Assembly: GCA_038329865.1 (NCBI GenBank)
Contig: JBBQNK010000018.1
Span: 21,513 to 85,512 of the forward strand
Direction: 5' to 3'
Source of the DNA: JANMES01 sp038329865
Lineage (GTDB): Bacteria > Planctomycetota > Phycisphaerae > Tepidisphaerales > Tepidisphaeraceae
DNA length: 64,000 bases
The translations under genes were made by a program, and so were the position numbers. How positions within the stretch are numbered: the stretch's first letter is position 1; each line of letters opens with the position of its first letter. The notes under the pieces are model-generated. The model was not told the DNA's origin. It saw nothing but the letters and a program-made list of their open reading frames with translations, and did no database searches. Positions 44,708 to 54,184 of the stretch are shown in pieces.

Positions 44708-44819
44708 TGGCTGATCAACCGCCCGGTGATTATCGGGCCTCTCCAATTCATTTTCGCATTTCTCCGGGGCGCGTGTATGATTGGGATGCGATTTCCCAGT
44801 CCAACGAAAGCGATTTGCA

Positions 44820-45362
44820 ATGATTCATCCGTGGCACGACGTCACTCCCGGCGAAGACATCCCCCGCGAGTACAAAACCATCATCGAGATCCCCTTCGGA
44901 TCGAGCGTGAAGTACGAATTGGATAAGGAAAGCGGCCTGATCCGCCTCGACCGCGTGCTCTACTCCGCCGTCTACTACCCGGCCAACTACGGCTTCATTC
45001 CGCAGACGCTGGCCGAGGACGACGATCCCCTTGACGTGCTCGTGCTTTGCCAGGAAACGGTCGTTCCGCTGACGATGATGCACGCCCGGACGATCGGCCT
45101 GATGGTCATGATCGACGGCGGCAAGAAAGACCACAAGATCATCGCCGTCGCGACGGACGATCCTGAATTCAACAGCTACCGCGAAGCCGCCGAGATGCCC
45201 GTGCACCGGCTGACGATGCTCCGCCGATTCTTCCAGGACTACAAGCAGTTGGAAGGCAAGGCCGTCGAAGTCGACGACATCCAGCCGGCGAAAATGGCGT
45301 ACCCGATCATCGAAGACTCGCTCGCCCGGTATAGCCGGCAGCGGCGCAAGGGCTTCAAATAA
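44820..45362 (+). CDS. ppa: Inorganic pyrophosphatase, family I
   Basis: A 180-residue soluble enzyme that hydrolyses pyrophosphate to drive biosynthesis. The active-site signature is EDDDPLDVLVL; EIPFGSSVKYELDKESG and AVYYPANYGFIPQT are also family hallmarks. The start is ATG 44820 (MIHPWHDVTPG); the frame extends upstream to 44781 without similarity. It lies 112 bases after tatC and may share its transcript. Confidence 0.96.
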   Translation: MIHPWHDVTPGEDIPREYKTIIEIPFGSSVKYELDKESGLIRLDRVLYSAVYYPANYGFIPQTLAEDDDPLDVLVLCQETVVPLTMMHARTIGLMVMIDGGKKDHKIIAVATDDPEFNSYREAAEMPVHRLTMLRRFFQDYKQLEGKAVEVDDIQPAKMAYPIIEDSLARYSRQRRKGFK

Positions 45363-45411
45363 TATCGTGCGTGCGATTCAATCGCGCGTCGAAGGCAGTT
45401 GCTTGAAGGAC

Positions 45412-47205
45412 TCACGGTGCGGCCGGGCGGATCGGCTGCAGCACGAAGCAATAATACCAGTTTCGCCCCCGCGCTATCGGCGGCAACTCGCTCCAGAAGG
45501 CATGCGAATCGGCAGCGATTGTCGGCGGCTTTGGTTTAGGTTCCTTGCTCTCCTGATACACGACGACAACCTGTGGAATGTTCCCGGGGCGCAGATCGCT
45601 CAGATCGCTGCGCGGATTGACGATCCGATTCAAATAAATCACCAGGTCACCGTGAACCTGAGTCCGATTCTCGCCCGTAGAAAAAACTTTTGCGTCGGGA
45701 TATCTCGCCCAGATTTCGTCGGCCAGCGGTTTCAACTGGCTGTCTGAACTTCCGCTGGCGCGCTCACCGAGGCGGTGAAGCGTGTTCATGCCGAACATCG
45801 CCAGGCACGTAACGACGACCATCACCGCCGGTCGACGACGATGCAGATACACACCGGCGGCGAGCAAAATCGCCAGCGCGGCGATACTTGGAACAGCGAG
45901 CTTCCAGGAAATCCACTGAATCCGGTCCGGCCCCATCCGCCCCGCCGCCATCGCAAGTGGGATTCCGAGTGTCATCCCGCCGACCAGCAGCCAATGCGCG
46001 ACGACGACAGGAAGGTCGCGACGGTCATTTTGCTTCCACTTCTGCACATGCTGCTGAACCGCCCACCCCACCAGCACGGCCGCCGGGGCGATGAGCGGTT
46101 GTCGGTATCGGTCCTTGCGCTCGGGAAACAGCGCCATCACCAACAGCGGAATCATCAGCATCACCAACACAAGGCCCATTTTCGACGAACGGCATTTCCA
46201 TAGCGCGACGGCCGAGCCGGCAAGGCCGATCACTAGCCATAGCACCCACGGCAGCATCATCCAGAAAAGGTTGAAGCTTTGGTACCACGGGTCTGGCCGC
46301 GGATCGGCGGGATTGATCCGGGTAAATTCGCTGAGCCAGGTCTGCCACACGTCCGGAACGTTCAGCCACATCAACAGGTACCACGGCACGGCAACCAGCA
46401 GAAACATGACGATGCCGACGATCACGGCCAAACGATTTGGCGCGATATACCCTGACTCGATCGGCTGCGCATCAATTACCTTGGCGGTGGCGCGGGATCT
46501 TTGTCGCCAGATCAGCACGAAGCAGATTGCAGGGGCGATCGTTTCAAGCAGCGCCACCGGCCCCTTCGCGAGAAACGCCAGCCCCAATGCAATGCCGCCC
46601 GCGATGCTTCCAAGGCGCCATTGGCCGAGCAGTAGTCCGCGCGCGAGGCAGACATTGGCGACCGCGACCCACAAGGAAAGTTGCGTGTCGGACGTGGCCA
46701 TGCGGCCGTACTTCAGCAGGAGCAGATTAGACGCCGCCGCCAGCATCGCAAAAAATCCCACCTGCGTTCCGCCGACGACTCGGCCCAGTTCGAAGATCAC
46801 CAGCAGCATCAGGCACGTGGCAGCAAGGGATGGCCAGCGGACTTCTCGCGTAAATTGTTCGAACGCCTGCTCACGGATCGACCTGCTCGGATCGGACATC
46901 TCCGCCACCGTTTCAGGTCGAACCGCCGCGGCGGAGAGCCAGGTTGTCAGGGGAGGTTTACGCGTTCGCGTGAAGCCGTTGAACGTCGGCATCAGCCAAT
47001 GGTGATCGCGTCGCGCCTCGAGCGACGAACCGACCGCAATGCACTCAATGCTGTTCTGAAACTGCTGCCAAGCCAGCGTCGGCCAGAAAATGGCGAAGCA
47101 AATCGCCGAAACCAGAACCGGCCAGAGAAATGTCTTCCACGTGGGAGGTCTGCCGTCCGCGTCTGCTGCGGGGCTCAGACTGTCGGCAGTTTGATCCGCG
47201 TGCAT
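45412..47205 (-). CDS. ArnT-like membrane glycosyltransferase
   Basis: A 597-residue protein with about eleven hydrophobic segments and a C-terminal soluble part of about 90 residues. The first extracytoplasmic loop has SLEARRDHHWLMPTFNG and RTRKPPLTTWL, the pattern of ArnT/PMT family (GT83/GT39) enzymes that use polyprenyl-phosphate sugars in the periplasm; FLAKGPVALLE is also typical. It might add aminoarabinose or another sugar to lipid A or to proteins. I start at ATG 47205; a TTG at 47223 is possible. The next gene in the same direction is another large membrane glycosyltransferase-like protein. Confidence 0.87.
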   Translation of the reverse strand: MHADQTADSLSPAADADGRPPTWKTFLWPVLVSAICFAIFWPTLAWQQFQNSIECIAVGSSLEARRDHHWLMPTFNGFTRTRKPPLTTWLSAAAVRPETVAEMSDPSRSIREQAFEQFTREVRWPSLAATCLMLLVIFELGRVVGGTQVGFFAMLAAASNLLLLKYGRMATSDTQLSLWVAVANVCLARGLLLGQWRLGSIAGGIALGLAFLAKGPVALLETIAPAICFVLIWRQRSRATAKVIDAQPIESGYIAPNRLAVIVGIVMFLLVAVPWYLLMWLNVPDVWQTWLSEFTRINPADPRPDPWYQSFNLFWMMLPWVLWLVIGLAGSAVALWKCRSSKMGLVLVMLMIPLLVMALFPERKDRYRQPLIAPAAVLVGWAVQQHVQKWKQNDRRDLPVVVAHWLLVGGMTLGIPLAMAAGRMGPDRIQWISWKLAVPSIAALAILLAAGVYLHRRRPAVMVVVTCLAMFGMNTLHRLGERASGSSDSQLKPLADEIWARYPDAKVFSTGENRTQVHGDLVIYLNRIVNPRSDLSDLRPGNIPQVVVVYQESKEPKPKPPTIAADSHAFWSELPPIARGRNWYYCFVLQPIRPAAP

Positions 47206-47259
47206 CAAATCGAAACCTAGCAATATCTAAGCAAAATACAAAGTGCCATGGTTGATTGC

Positions 47260-49803
47260 TCATTGACCGGATGAGGGCTGACTGGTCGGATTCGACGTTG
47301 GATGCGGACGGGCCATTTCCTTTTTGGCGGCTTCGATTTGTTGGAGCAAGTCGGCAAGCTGCTTTTTCTGCGCTTCGATTGAAGCCGCCAGATCCGCCGA
47401 CTGTTTTTTCTCCGCCTCGGTCGCGGCCGACAGTTTTTGCTGCTGGTCTTTCATGCTGGCGATCGACTGTTCGATCGCCGTCTTGTCGGCCGCGGCGTGC
47501 GCGAGCGCGTCCTGCGCGGTTTTCTGTTTGGCGGTGAGATCACTGAGCGCGCGATCGGCTTCGTTTCGAGTGGTGAGGGTTTGATTGAGCTTGGCTTCGG
47601 CCGCGGCGAGTTTGGCGGCGGCGGCTTGCTGGGCGGCTTCTTCCTTTTGGCGCATCGCCAGTTGATCGGCCTTATCTTTGTCGCGCCGCGCCTGCAGATC
47701 ATCCTGGCGCTTCTTGTCCGCCGCCTGCCGCGCTTTTTCGACCGCCGCCTTCTCCGCCGCTACCTGGTCGGTCTTGGCTTTTGTGGCGGCCTCGTAGTCG
47801 AGCATCGCCAGCTTCTCCGGGCTGGGCGGCAAGGGCTGCTTCGTCACTTCGTAGATCAACCACGGCTGTTCATAGGTAACCGTTTTCACGGTCGATTTCT
47901 GCTGGCGCGGCTGGTTCTTCCTGATCTTGTCGGGCTTGCCGGGAACCGCTTGCTTCGGAACATCGTCGTGCTCCGTGACCGAAGCCGGCGCGACGATGAT
48001 CCGCCATCGGCTGATCACGTCGGCGAACATTGCATCGGCACCGGTTGATTTGGTGATCCGGCGCAGCAGGTCCGGCAGCGGCCGAGGCACCTGGTCGCGC
48101 CGGCGCCCGCCGACAGGACCTTCGATCACGAAAACGCGCTTCCCGGCCGCCAGGCTCGCGGCGACGAGTTGCACCTGCTGCTCGTCGAGCGCCTTCTGAT
48201 CGAAATCCTTCAGCCGCTCGTGGAGCGATTCGCTGCGGCCCGGGTCGAGTCCCTGCGGGTCGTTGGGGTCGATATTTTTTGTCAACGTGCTGATGTAATT
48301 CGCACGGAATGTGTTGGCGTCGTACAGCGTGTAATCGCGCATGAACTGCAGGTGATGAAACAGCTGGTAATCGGGCGCAAAAATGACTGAATTCGCAGGC
48401 ACAACGTCGAGCACCTGATCGGCGTTGATTTTGAGCATCAGGCGGCTGTACTGGATCGTCTCTAAGTCGCGCGTGTCGTTCTGCAAATGAACAGCGGTGG
48501 CGATAATCGCGATGAGCGGCGCGATAGTCATCGCCACGCCGCGGGTAAACCGCGATTGCGTCTTCAGCGACACGAGGTAACCGAGATCGCCGATCGCCCA
48601 CATCGCGCAAAGTACGAGGGCGGGAAAAATGGTGAGGAAGAATCGCAGGTAGCCGATGTTCGTGCCGTCTGGCGCCCAGTAGTAGAACGTGTAGCACGCC
48701 ATGCAAGGCAGAATCCACGCCGCCATCACCAGCGCCACGCGACGGCGCCAGGCGAACATCCACGCCAGGCCGACGACGCCGATCGGGAAAACGAAGAACA
48801 GGCCGTACGTCGCCAGGTGGCGAAGCATGGTTTCCCAGTTGTCGTAAAAGTGGTCGAGCGTGAACGCCTGGCCGGGCTTGGATTCGTTCGTCGGGTCGTA
48901 GCCGGTGGGCGTGCGCATCGCGACGAGGTTGTAGATCAGCAGGCCGACCACCGGAATGAGCCAGCCGAGCGTTAGCAGACCGGCGCCGAGCCAGTCGCGC
49001 CGCGGGGCGCGCCAGAATTTGCCAAGGCGATACAAAATCACCAGCCCGATCGGCAGGCAGAGAGTCGCCTCGCTGTAGCGAATGGTCGCCGCGTAACCGA
49101 TGAGCAGGCCTGAGGCGATCGCCACGCCCGGCGAGCCGCGCCGCCACCACGCGAACAGGCCGACCATTCCGCAAGTCACGCAGCAGACCGCCGTCGCGTG
49201 GCTGTTTATGTCGATCGCCAGCAGCATCGTCACCGGGCTGGTCGCAAAAATCAGTTGCCCGAGTACGGCCAGGTACGAGCCGCAAAACGGGCGGAGCAGC
49301 AGGAAAGTCGCGAATACCGCGGCGGTCATTGCAAAGGGGTTGATCCAGTAAGTCAGCCACGGGCCCCAGACGGGGCCACCGATCTTGAGTGTGATCGCGA
49401 CAAGCAGAGGCAGGCCGATCGGATATTTCGGGTAAAACCGCTCGGTCGGCAGCGTGTAATCCGCACCGACCCACATTCGGCCGACGAACTGGTGCGGATC
49501 GAACTTGCCGGTCGCGGGATCGACGGGCGCGAACTTCATCGTGCCCGTCTCCGCCAGCTGTCGGCCGCCGAAAAGGTAGCCGTTCTGGTCTACGCCGCTG
49601 TTGGCCGGCACCCAGTAGGTCCAGCAGACGCAAAAAAAACCGATCGAAATGAGAATCGCGACGGCAAAAAACAGCCACTGATGGGCAGGCGTTTCCGTCT
49701 CGGTCAATCCACCCAGCCCGCGCGGTAAATCCTGCGGGATAACAGGCTGGCCGGAATCGTACGGAACGACTTCAGAATCGATCTCAGAAATAGCAGCCTC
49801 CAA
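47260..49803 (-). CDS. Large membrane glycosyltransferase-like protein with C-terminal coiled coil
   Basis: An 847-residue protein. Residues about 40-430 contain about ten membrane helices and the loop GVDQNGYLFGGRQLAETG, as in GT39-type transferases, with an acidic residue at the expected site. Residues about 450-660 are a soluble domain. Residues about 665-830 are a very long Ala/Lys/Glu/Gln-rich coiled coil (KAKTDQVAAEKAAVEKARQ and repeats), ending in HPTSNPTSQPSSGQ. The start codon is unclear: the only early option is TTG 49803, and GGAGG lies just after it, 5 bases before an ATT. The coiled coil is an unusual addition to this family. Confidence 0.78.
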   Translation of the reverse strand: MEAAISEIDSEVVPYDSGQPVIPQDLPRGLGGLTETETPAHQWLFFAVAILISIGFFCVCWTYWVPANSGVDQNGYLFGGRQLAETGTMKFAPVDPATGKFDPHQFVGRMWVGADYTLPTERFYPKYPIGLPLLVAITLKIGGPVWGPWLTYWINPFAMTAAVFATFLLLRPFCGSYLAVLGQLIFATSPVTMLLAIDINSHATAVCCVTCGMVGLFAWWRRGSPGVAIASGLLIGYAATIRYSEATLCLPIGLVILYRLGKFWRAPRRDWLGAGLLTLGWLIPVVGLLIYNLVAMRTPTGYDPTNESKPGQAFTLDHFYDNWETMLRHLATYGLFFVFPIGVVGLAWMFAWRRRVALVMAAWILPCMACYTFYYWAPDGTNIGYLRFFLTIFPALVLCAMWAIGDLGYLVSLKTQSRFTRGVAMTIAPLIAIIATAVHLQNDTRDLETIQYSRLMLKINADQVLDVVPANSVIFAPDYQLFHHLQFMRDYTLYDANTFRANYISTLTKNIDPNDPQGLDPGRSESLHERLKDFDQKALDEQQVQLVAASLAAGKRVFVIEGPVGGRRRDQVPRPLPDLLRRITKSTGADAMFADVISRWRIIVAPASVTEHDDVPKQAVPGKPDKIRKNQPRQQKSTVKTVTYEQPWLIYEVTKQPLPPSPEKLAMLDYEAATKAKTDQVAAEKAAVEKARQAADKKRQDDLQARRDKDKADQLAMRQKEEAAQQAAAAKLAAAEAKLNQTLTTRNEADRALSDLTAKQKTAQDALAHAAADKTAIEQSIASMKDQQQKLSAATEAEKKQSADLAASIEAQKKQLADLLQQIEAAKKEMARPHPTSNPTSQPSSGQ

Positions 49804-49888
49804 AGCAATCCATTCTATCTATATTACGCCCTTTGCGCGCCGACGTTGTACGCGAACGTGCGGGACTTTCGACTTTTCCCGTGTTGGT

Positions 49889-49917
49889 TTGACTGAATTT
49901 GGGCTCACCGCTATAGT
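49889..49917 (+). promoter_or_regulatory. Sigma-70-type promoter of gltA
   Basis: TTGACT at 49889-49894 and TATAGT at 49912-49917 are separated by exactly 17 bases. Transcription would start near 49924, giving a leader of about 130 bases before the gltA start. This is the best-matched promoter I found in the window. Confidence 0.75.
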
Positions 49918-50054
49918 CGCAGGGCGATACGGAAACGGGAACTGGCGAAGAATTTTTGGTCCGAAACAGCGATTTCGGTATCCCTCATCGTGCGCTTCTC
50001 GTACATTGTTCCGGCGTCTTTTTCGGTCGAGTCATTTACCAAGAGCGAGTTGTC

Positions 50055-51209
50055 ATGAGTCAAGCCGTTGCCAATCCGGCCCCAGCCAAAGCTCCAGGCG
50101 GAGGCCTGGAAGGCGTGGTCGCCGCTAAGAGCGAAATCTGCTTCATCGATGGAACGGCAGGACGCCTGGTTTATCGCGGCTACGATATCGCCGATTTGGT
50201 GGAAAACACCACCTTCGAGGAAGTCGCATTCCTCCTGTGGGAGAACAAGCTTCCCAACCAGGCCGAATTGAAAGCGCTCAAGAGTGAGTTGAGCAAAACG
50301 GTCGCTCTGCCGGACCATGTCGTCGCCGTCCTCAAGGCGCTGCCGCCTAAGACGCAGCCGATGGACGCGCTCCGCACCGGCGTGAGCGCGCTGAGCAGCA
50401 TCGACCCCGACCTGAACGAGAACACCCCCGAAGCCAACCGCCGCAAGGCGATCCGCCTGACGGCCCAGTTCCCGACGATCGTCACCACTTTCCACCGCCT
50501 GCGCAACGGCCAGCCGCTGATCGAGCCTGATCCGTCGCTGTCGATCGCCGCCAACTTCCTTTACATGCTCAACGGCAAGAAGCCGCACGACACGCTGACG
50601 CGCGTGATGGACGCCGCCCTCGTGCTGCATGCCGAGCACGGCATGAACGCCAGCACGTTCGCCGCCCGCGTGATCGCCGCGACATTGGCCGACATGCATG
50701 CGGCTGTGACGGGCGCGCTCGGCGCCCTCAAAGGCCCGCTGCACGGCGGCGCGAACCAGGACGTCATGGAACTCCTGCTAGCGTGCGGCGACGCCGCGAC
50801 GGCCGAGAAGAAAGCCCGCGAAACCCTCGCCGCCGGCGGCAAAATCCCCGGCTTCGGCCATCGCGTTTACAAGACCTTCGACCCCCGTGCCACATTCCTC
50901 CGCAAAATGAGCAAGGAACTCGGCGCCGCCGCCGGCAACACCAAGTGGTACGAGATGAGCGAAAAACTCATCGGCGTGGTCAAGGAAATGAAGCCGAACA
51001 TCAACCCGAATGTCGACTTCTTCTCGGCCAGCACGTACTACACGATGGGCATCCCGCTCGACCTGTTCACCCCGATCTTCGCGATCGCCCGCATCACCGG
51101 CTGGAGCGCCCACGTGATGGAACAACACGTAAACAACCGCATCATCCGCCCGACGGATGATTACGTCGGCAAGACGGGGTTGAAGGTTGTGCCGATTGAG
51201 AAGCGATGA
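50055..51209 (+). CDS. gltA: Citrate synthase
   Basis: A 384-residue TCA-cycle enzyme that joins acetyl-CoA and oxaloacetate. Catalytic His in LHAEHGMNAST, GALKGPLHGGANQ, FGHRVYK and the catalytic Asp in NPNVDFFSASTYY are present. Its length and the LVYRGYDIADLVENTTFEEV start fit the shorter, Gram-positive/archaeal-type dimeric citrate synthases rather than the hexameric E. coli type. ATG 50055 is used; the frame opens earlier at 49956 but the extension is not family-like. A strong terminator follows. Confidence 0.96.
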   Translation: MSQAVANPAPAKAPGGGLEGVVAAKSEICFIDGTAGRLVYRGYDIADLVENTTFEEVAFLLWENKLPNQAELKALKSELSKTVALPDHVVAVLKALPPKTQPMDALRTGVSALSSIDPDLNENTPEANRRKAIRLTAQFPTIVTTFHRLRNGQPLIEPDPSLSIAANFLYMLNGKKPHDTLTRVMDAALVLHAEHGMNASTFAARVIAATLADMHAAVTGALGALKGPLHGGANQDVMELLLACGDAATAEKKARETLAAGGKIPGFGHRVYKTFDPRATFLRKMSKELGAAAGNTKWYEMSEKLIGVVKEMKPNINPNVDFFSASTYYTMGIPLDLFTPIFAIARITGWSAHVMEQHVNNRIIRPTDDYVGKTGLKVVPIEKR

Positions 51210-51236
51210 TTTATAAACACGAAATCACGAAGATAC

Positions 51237-51268
51237 GAAGGAAGAGATGAAAATCTCTTCCTTCTTTT
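51237..51268 (+). terminator. Intrinsic terminator of gltA
   Basis: A perfect 12-base-pair stem (GAAGGAAGAGAT 51237-51248, ATCTCTTCCTTC 51253-51264) with a GAAA tetraloop, followed by TTTT, 28 bases after the gltA stop. Confidence 0.9.
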
Positions 51269-51310
51269 ATGTCGAAATGGTCATTTCATCCGTTCCGGAA
51301 TTGAAAGCGA

Positions 51311-51697
51311 ATGAGTGAAAATCCTCCAACGCTCAATTACGCAAATCCTTCGCGTCGGAAGTTTTGGACTCGGCCGGCCATCATTGGATTCTCCATTGCG
51401 TCCGGAACGGTGCTGCTGATCGACGTCGTCATGATCGCGACGATGGATCTGCAGAGTGATCTCGCGGCGATCATCTGGAACACATTAAATTTTGTTTCCA
51501 TGCCGTTCGTCTTCATCTACGGCATGCTCGTACCCCCGCCATTCGCCGAATCCGAACCGACAGCGTGGGACTACACGGCGATTGGGATTGCTCTGTTTTT
51601 TTCCTGTCTGATCTGGGGACTCATTGGCGCGTTCGTCTCAAAGGGCAAGGTCTTCAGGAAGAAAATCAGTCCACCGCAACCCGTAAAATGGCCGTGA
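51311..51697 (+). CDS. Small membrane protein of unknown function
   Basis: A 128-residue protein with three hydrophobic segments (about 23-42, 49-72, 88-108) and short, Lys/Pro-rich ends. There is no recognisable family motif. The ATG at 51311 follows GAAAGCGA, a weak ribosome site. It stands alone between the gltA terminator and the convergent murQ gene. Confidence 0.7.
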   Translation: MSENPPTLNYANPSRRKFWTRPAIIGFSIASGTVLLIDVVMIATMDLQSDLAAIIWNTLNFVSMPFVFIYGMLVPPPFAESEPTAWDYTAIGIALFFSCLIWGLIGAFVSKGKVFRKKISPPQPVKWP

Positions 51698-51739
51698 GTC
51701 CATTGGCAGTCGGCGAATTGGAAGGCGTGTGATCTATGC

Positions 51740-52639
51740 TCACGGATGCCGCAACGCCTGCCGAAGTCGCCCATCCGCGAGTTCGAGAAGGCGCCGCGCT
51801 TCAGGCAAAGATGCATCGCGATGATGCATCACGACGGCGGTCTTCACATGACCCTCGGCACGCTGCAACAAATCAGTAGCGGCAGCGCGATCCAAACCAG
51901 TGAGCGTCGCGACCATCCGCGTGCCCCGGTCAACCAGCTTGGTGTTGCTGGCCTTCATATCCACCATCAGGTTCTCGTACACCTTGCCGAGTTGCACCAT
52001 GGCAATGGTAGTGATCGCGTTCAGTACCAGCTTGGTGGCGGTGCCGGCTTTGAGTCTGGTGGAGCCGGTGATCACTTCGGGGCCGGTGAGTGGGCGGATG
52101 ACGACATCGACTTTCGCCTCGCTCGGCACCGGCTGAACGCAGGAGAGGAAGATCGTCTTCGCCCCGCGCTCGGCCGCGCGACGGAGTGCTCCATGAACAA
52201 ACGGCGTCGTCCCACCGGCGGCAATTCCCATGACGACATCAGTGGGGCCGATGGATTTTTCGTCAATGATCCTTGCGCCATCAGCGGCGTTGTCCTCCGC
52301 TCCTTCCTGCGCCCGAAACATCGCCGCCTCGCCGCCGGCGATGATGCCCTGAACCGCCTGCGGATCAGTCCGAAACGTCGGCGGGCATTCGCTCGCATCG
52401 AGCACGCCCTGCCGGCCGCTCGATCCCGCGCCGAAGTAGAAAAACCGTCCGCCCGCGCGCTGCGAGGCGACGACCAACTCCACCGCCGCGGCGATTTCGT
52501 GCTCGACCTTCGCCACCGCTCCAACGGCCACGCGATTCTGCTCGCTCATCAGCGCAACAGCATGGGAGACGCTCATCGCGTCGAGGTTCATCGACTCAGG
52601 AAGTCTTTGTTCAGTCTGTAGGTGGCCGCGGTCTTGCAT
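51740..52639 (-). CDS. murQ: N-acetylmuramic acid 6-phosphate etherase
   Basis: A 299-residue SIS-domain enzyme that cleaves the lactyl ether of MurNAc-6-phosphate to give GlcNAc-6-phosphate in peptidoglycan recycling. Family features are FYFGAGSSGRQGVLDASECP, IAGGEAAMFRAQEGAEDN, MGIAAGGTTPFVHGAL and RLKAGTATKLVLN. The anmK gene lies directly upstream in the same direction, whose product makes the MurQ substrate, so the two form a recycling unit, separated by a 148-base gap holding an inverted repeat. Confidence 0.95.
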   Translation of the reverse strand: MQDRGHLQTEQRLPESMNLDAMSVSHAVALMSEQNRVAVGAVAKVEHEIAAAVELVVASQRAGGRFFYFGAGSSGRQGVLDASECPPTFRTDPQAVQGIIAGGEAAMFRAQEGAEDNAADGARIIDEKSIGPTDVVMGIAAGGTTPFVHGALRRAAERGAKTIFLSCVQPVPSEAKVDVVIRPLTGPEVITGSTRLKAGTATKLVLNAITTIAMVQLGKVYENLMVDMKASNTKLVDRGTRMVATLTGLDRAAATDLLQRAEGHVKTAVVMHHRDASLPEARRLLELADGRLRQALRHP

Positions 52640-52656
52640 CGTCTATTTCCGTTCTT

Positions 52657-52780
52657 AAGAAATTTACCACAGAGAACACAGAGTGCACGAAAAGGAGAAA
52701 GAGGAATTCAAAATCGCACAACGCTTTTCCGTTGCTCTTTCTTCTCTCTGAGTCCTCTGTGGTCTCTGTGGTAAATTCTT
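52657..52780. repeat. Inverted repeat between anmK and murQ
   Basis: AAGAAATTTACCACAGAGA... (52657-52683) pairs with CTCTGTGGTCTCTGTGGTAA... (52755-52780), with a few mismatches and a 70-base loop. The words match those of the elements near 6.3 and 15.4 kb. Confidence 0.85.
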
Positions 52781-52787
52781 CTGAATC

Positions 52788-54068
52788 CTACGGCCGTGGC
52801 GTAATCGATCCCAGCACCACCGCGCGCGCCGCGCCTGTCACTGAAGGTACATTCGAAGGTTCGCCGTCGATCGTCGCCGCGCCAAGGAGCGCGAACGCGA
52901 TCGCCTCCTTCGCCGCTGACGGCACGCCGAGCGCATCAATCGTAAGGATCGGCACGCTGTGCAGTTGGTCGGCCAGGGCTTTCATCATCACGCGATTGTG
53001 CACGCCGCCGCCGCTGACGATGAGTTCGTCGGGGAACGTCGGCAGCAAATCGCGGATCGCGCGGGCGATTGAAGCGGCCGTCACCAGGCACGCGGTGGCG
53101 AGCAGCTTGGGCAAGTGCGGTCGCCCGCCAAGATCGCCGGCGGCGTCGAAGAAGAGGTCGATCATCGCCGGGCCGTCGGTGGATTTGGGCGGCGGCCGGC
53201 GGAAGTAGTCGGCGGCGAGCACGCGAGTGGCGAGATCTTCATCCGCCCGCCCGAGCGACGCCATGCGGCCGTCCTCGTCCACGCCAGGGCCTTCGGGGTA
53301 GAGTTCGCGCATCAGCCAGTCGCTGATGCAGTTGGCGGGGCCGGTGTCGAAGGCGATCAACGAAGTGAGCGGCGAGGCGGTTGTCGGCGAACCGCTCGCA
53401 GGTGTTGACGGAGAGCCAACGGTGTCGGCCGCGCCCGCGCCAATCGACGGCGGGTAGGCGGTATCGCTCTCGCCAGCGCGAATCGATGACCCGCTCGCAG
53501 TGCCGGCCGCTTCTGACTGCAACGACGTCGCCGGCACGAGCGTGAGATTGGCGATCCCGCCGAGGTTGAGCAGCACGCGATGGCGGCTCTGGTGCCGAAA
53601 GAGCAGGTAATCCGCGAACGGCACGAGCGGCGCCCCCTGCCCGCCGGCGGCGCAGTCGGCGCGGCGGAAATCACTCACGACAGCGCAGCCGACTCGAGCG
53701 GCGATCAGCGAAGGATCCAGCCATTGAATCGTGTTCGGCGGCGCGTGGTACAGCGTCTGCCCGTGCGCGGCGACGGCAGTCAGATCACTCGCTGTTAACT
53801 TGGTGCCCGCGAGCGCGTCGTTGATCGCCGCCGCGTAAGTCAGCGAAATCTCCCGGCCTAGTTCCGCCAAATCCGCGAGAAACGTCGCACCCGTCTTCCG
53901 AACGGCGAAAATCTTTTCGCGCAGCTCGCGGCTGTAGGGCACGGCGAGGTGACGAACGAGTTCCGCCCGCATCGCAAGGCCCCGCCCGGTGACGCGGACG
54001 ATCGCGACGTCCACGCCGTCGGCACTCGTGCCGCTCATCGCACCGGCGAAAAGTCGAACGTCTGCCAT
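52788..54068 (-). CDS. anmK: Anhydro-N-acetylmuramic acid kinase
   Basis: A 426-residue sugar kinase that opens and phosphorylates 1,6-anhydro-MurNAc. The ATP site is GAMSGTSADGVD (about 9-20), followed by AAHGQTLYHAPP, LLNLGGIANLT, AFDTGPANCISDWL and the late ELIVSGGGVHNRVMM, all typical. Residues about 181-235 are a Ser/Thr/Ala/Gly/Pro-rich insert that breaks the fold right after the LGGIANLT strand; usual AnmK proteins are about 370 residues. The insert has imperfect internal repeats and probably forms a surface loop. Co-directional with murQ. Confidence 0.93.
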   Translation of the reverse strand: MADVRLFAGAMSGTSADGVDVAIVRVTGRGLAMRAELVRHLAVPYSRELREKIFAVRKTGATFLADLAELGREISLTYAAAINDALAGTKLTASDLTAVAAHGQTLYHAPPNTIQWLDPSLIAARVGCAVVSDFRRADCAAGGQGAPLVPFADYLLFRHQSRHRVLLNLGGIANLTLVPATSLQSEAAGTASGSSIRAGESDTAYPPSIGAGAADTVGSPSTPASGSPTTASPLTSLIAFDTGPANCISDWLMRELYPEGPGVDEDGRMASLGRADEDLATRVLAADYFRRPPPKSTDGPAMIDLFFDAAGDLGGRPHLPKLLATACLVTAASIARAIRDLLPTFPDELIVSGGGVHNRVMMKALADQLHSVPILTIDALGVPSAAKEAIAFALLGAATIDGEPSNVPSVTGAARAVVLGSITPRP

Positions 54069-54184
54069 GCCGATAGTGTACTTGCGGACGAACTTTTCGC
54101 GTGCAGCCCGCGAAGATTAAATATTTTCGATGCGGCAGCGATCTCGCGACGATATAATTCCAAATTCAATAGGATGACGATCCC

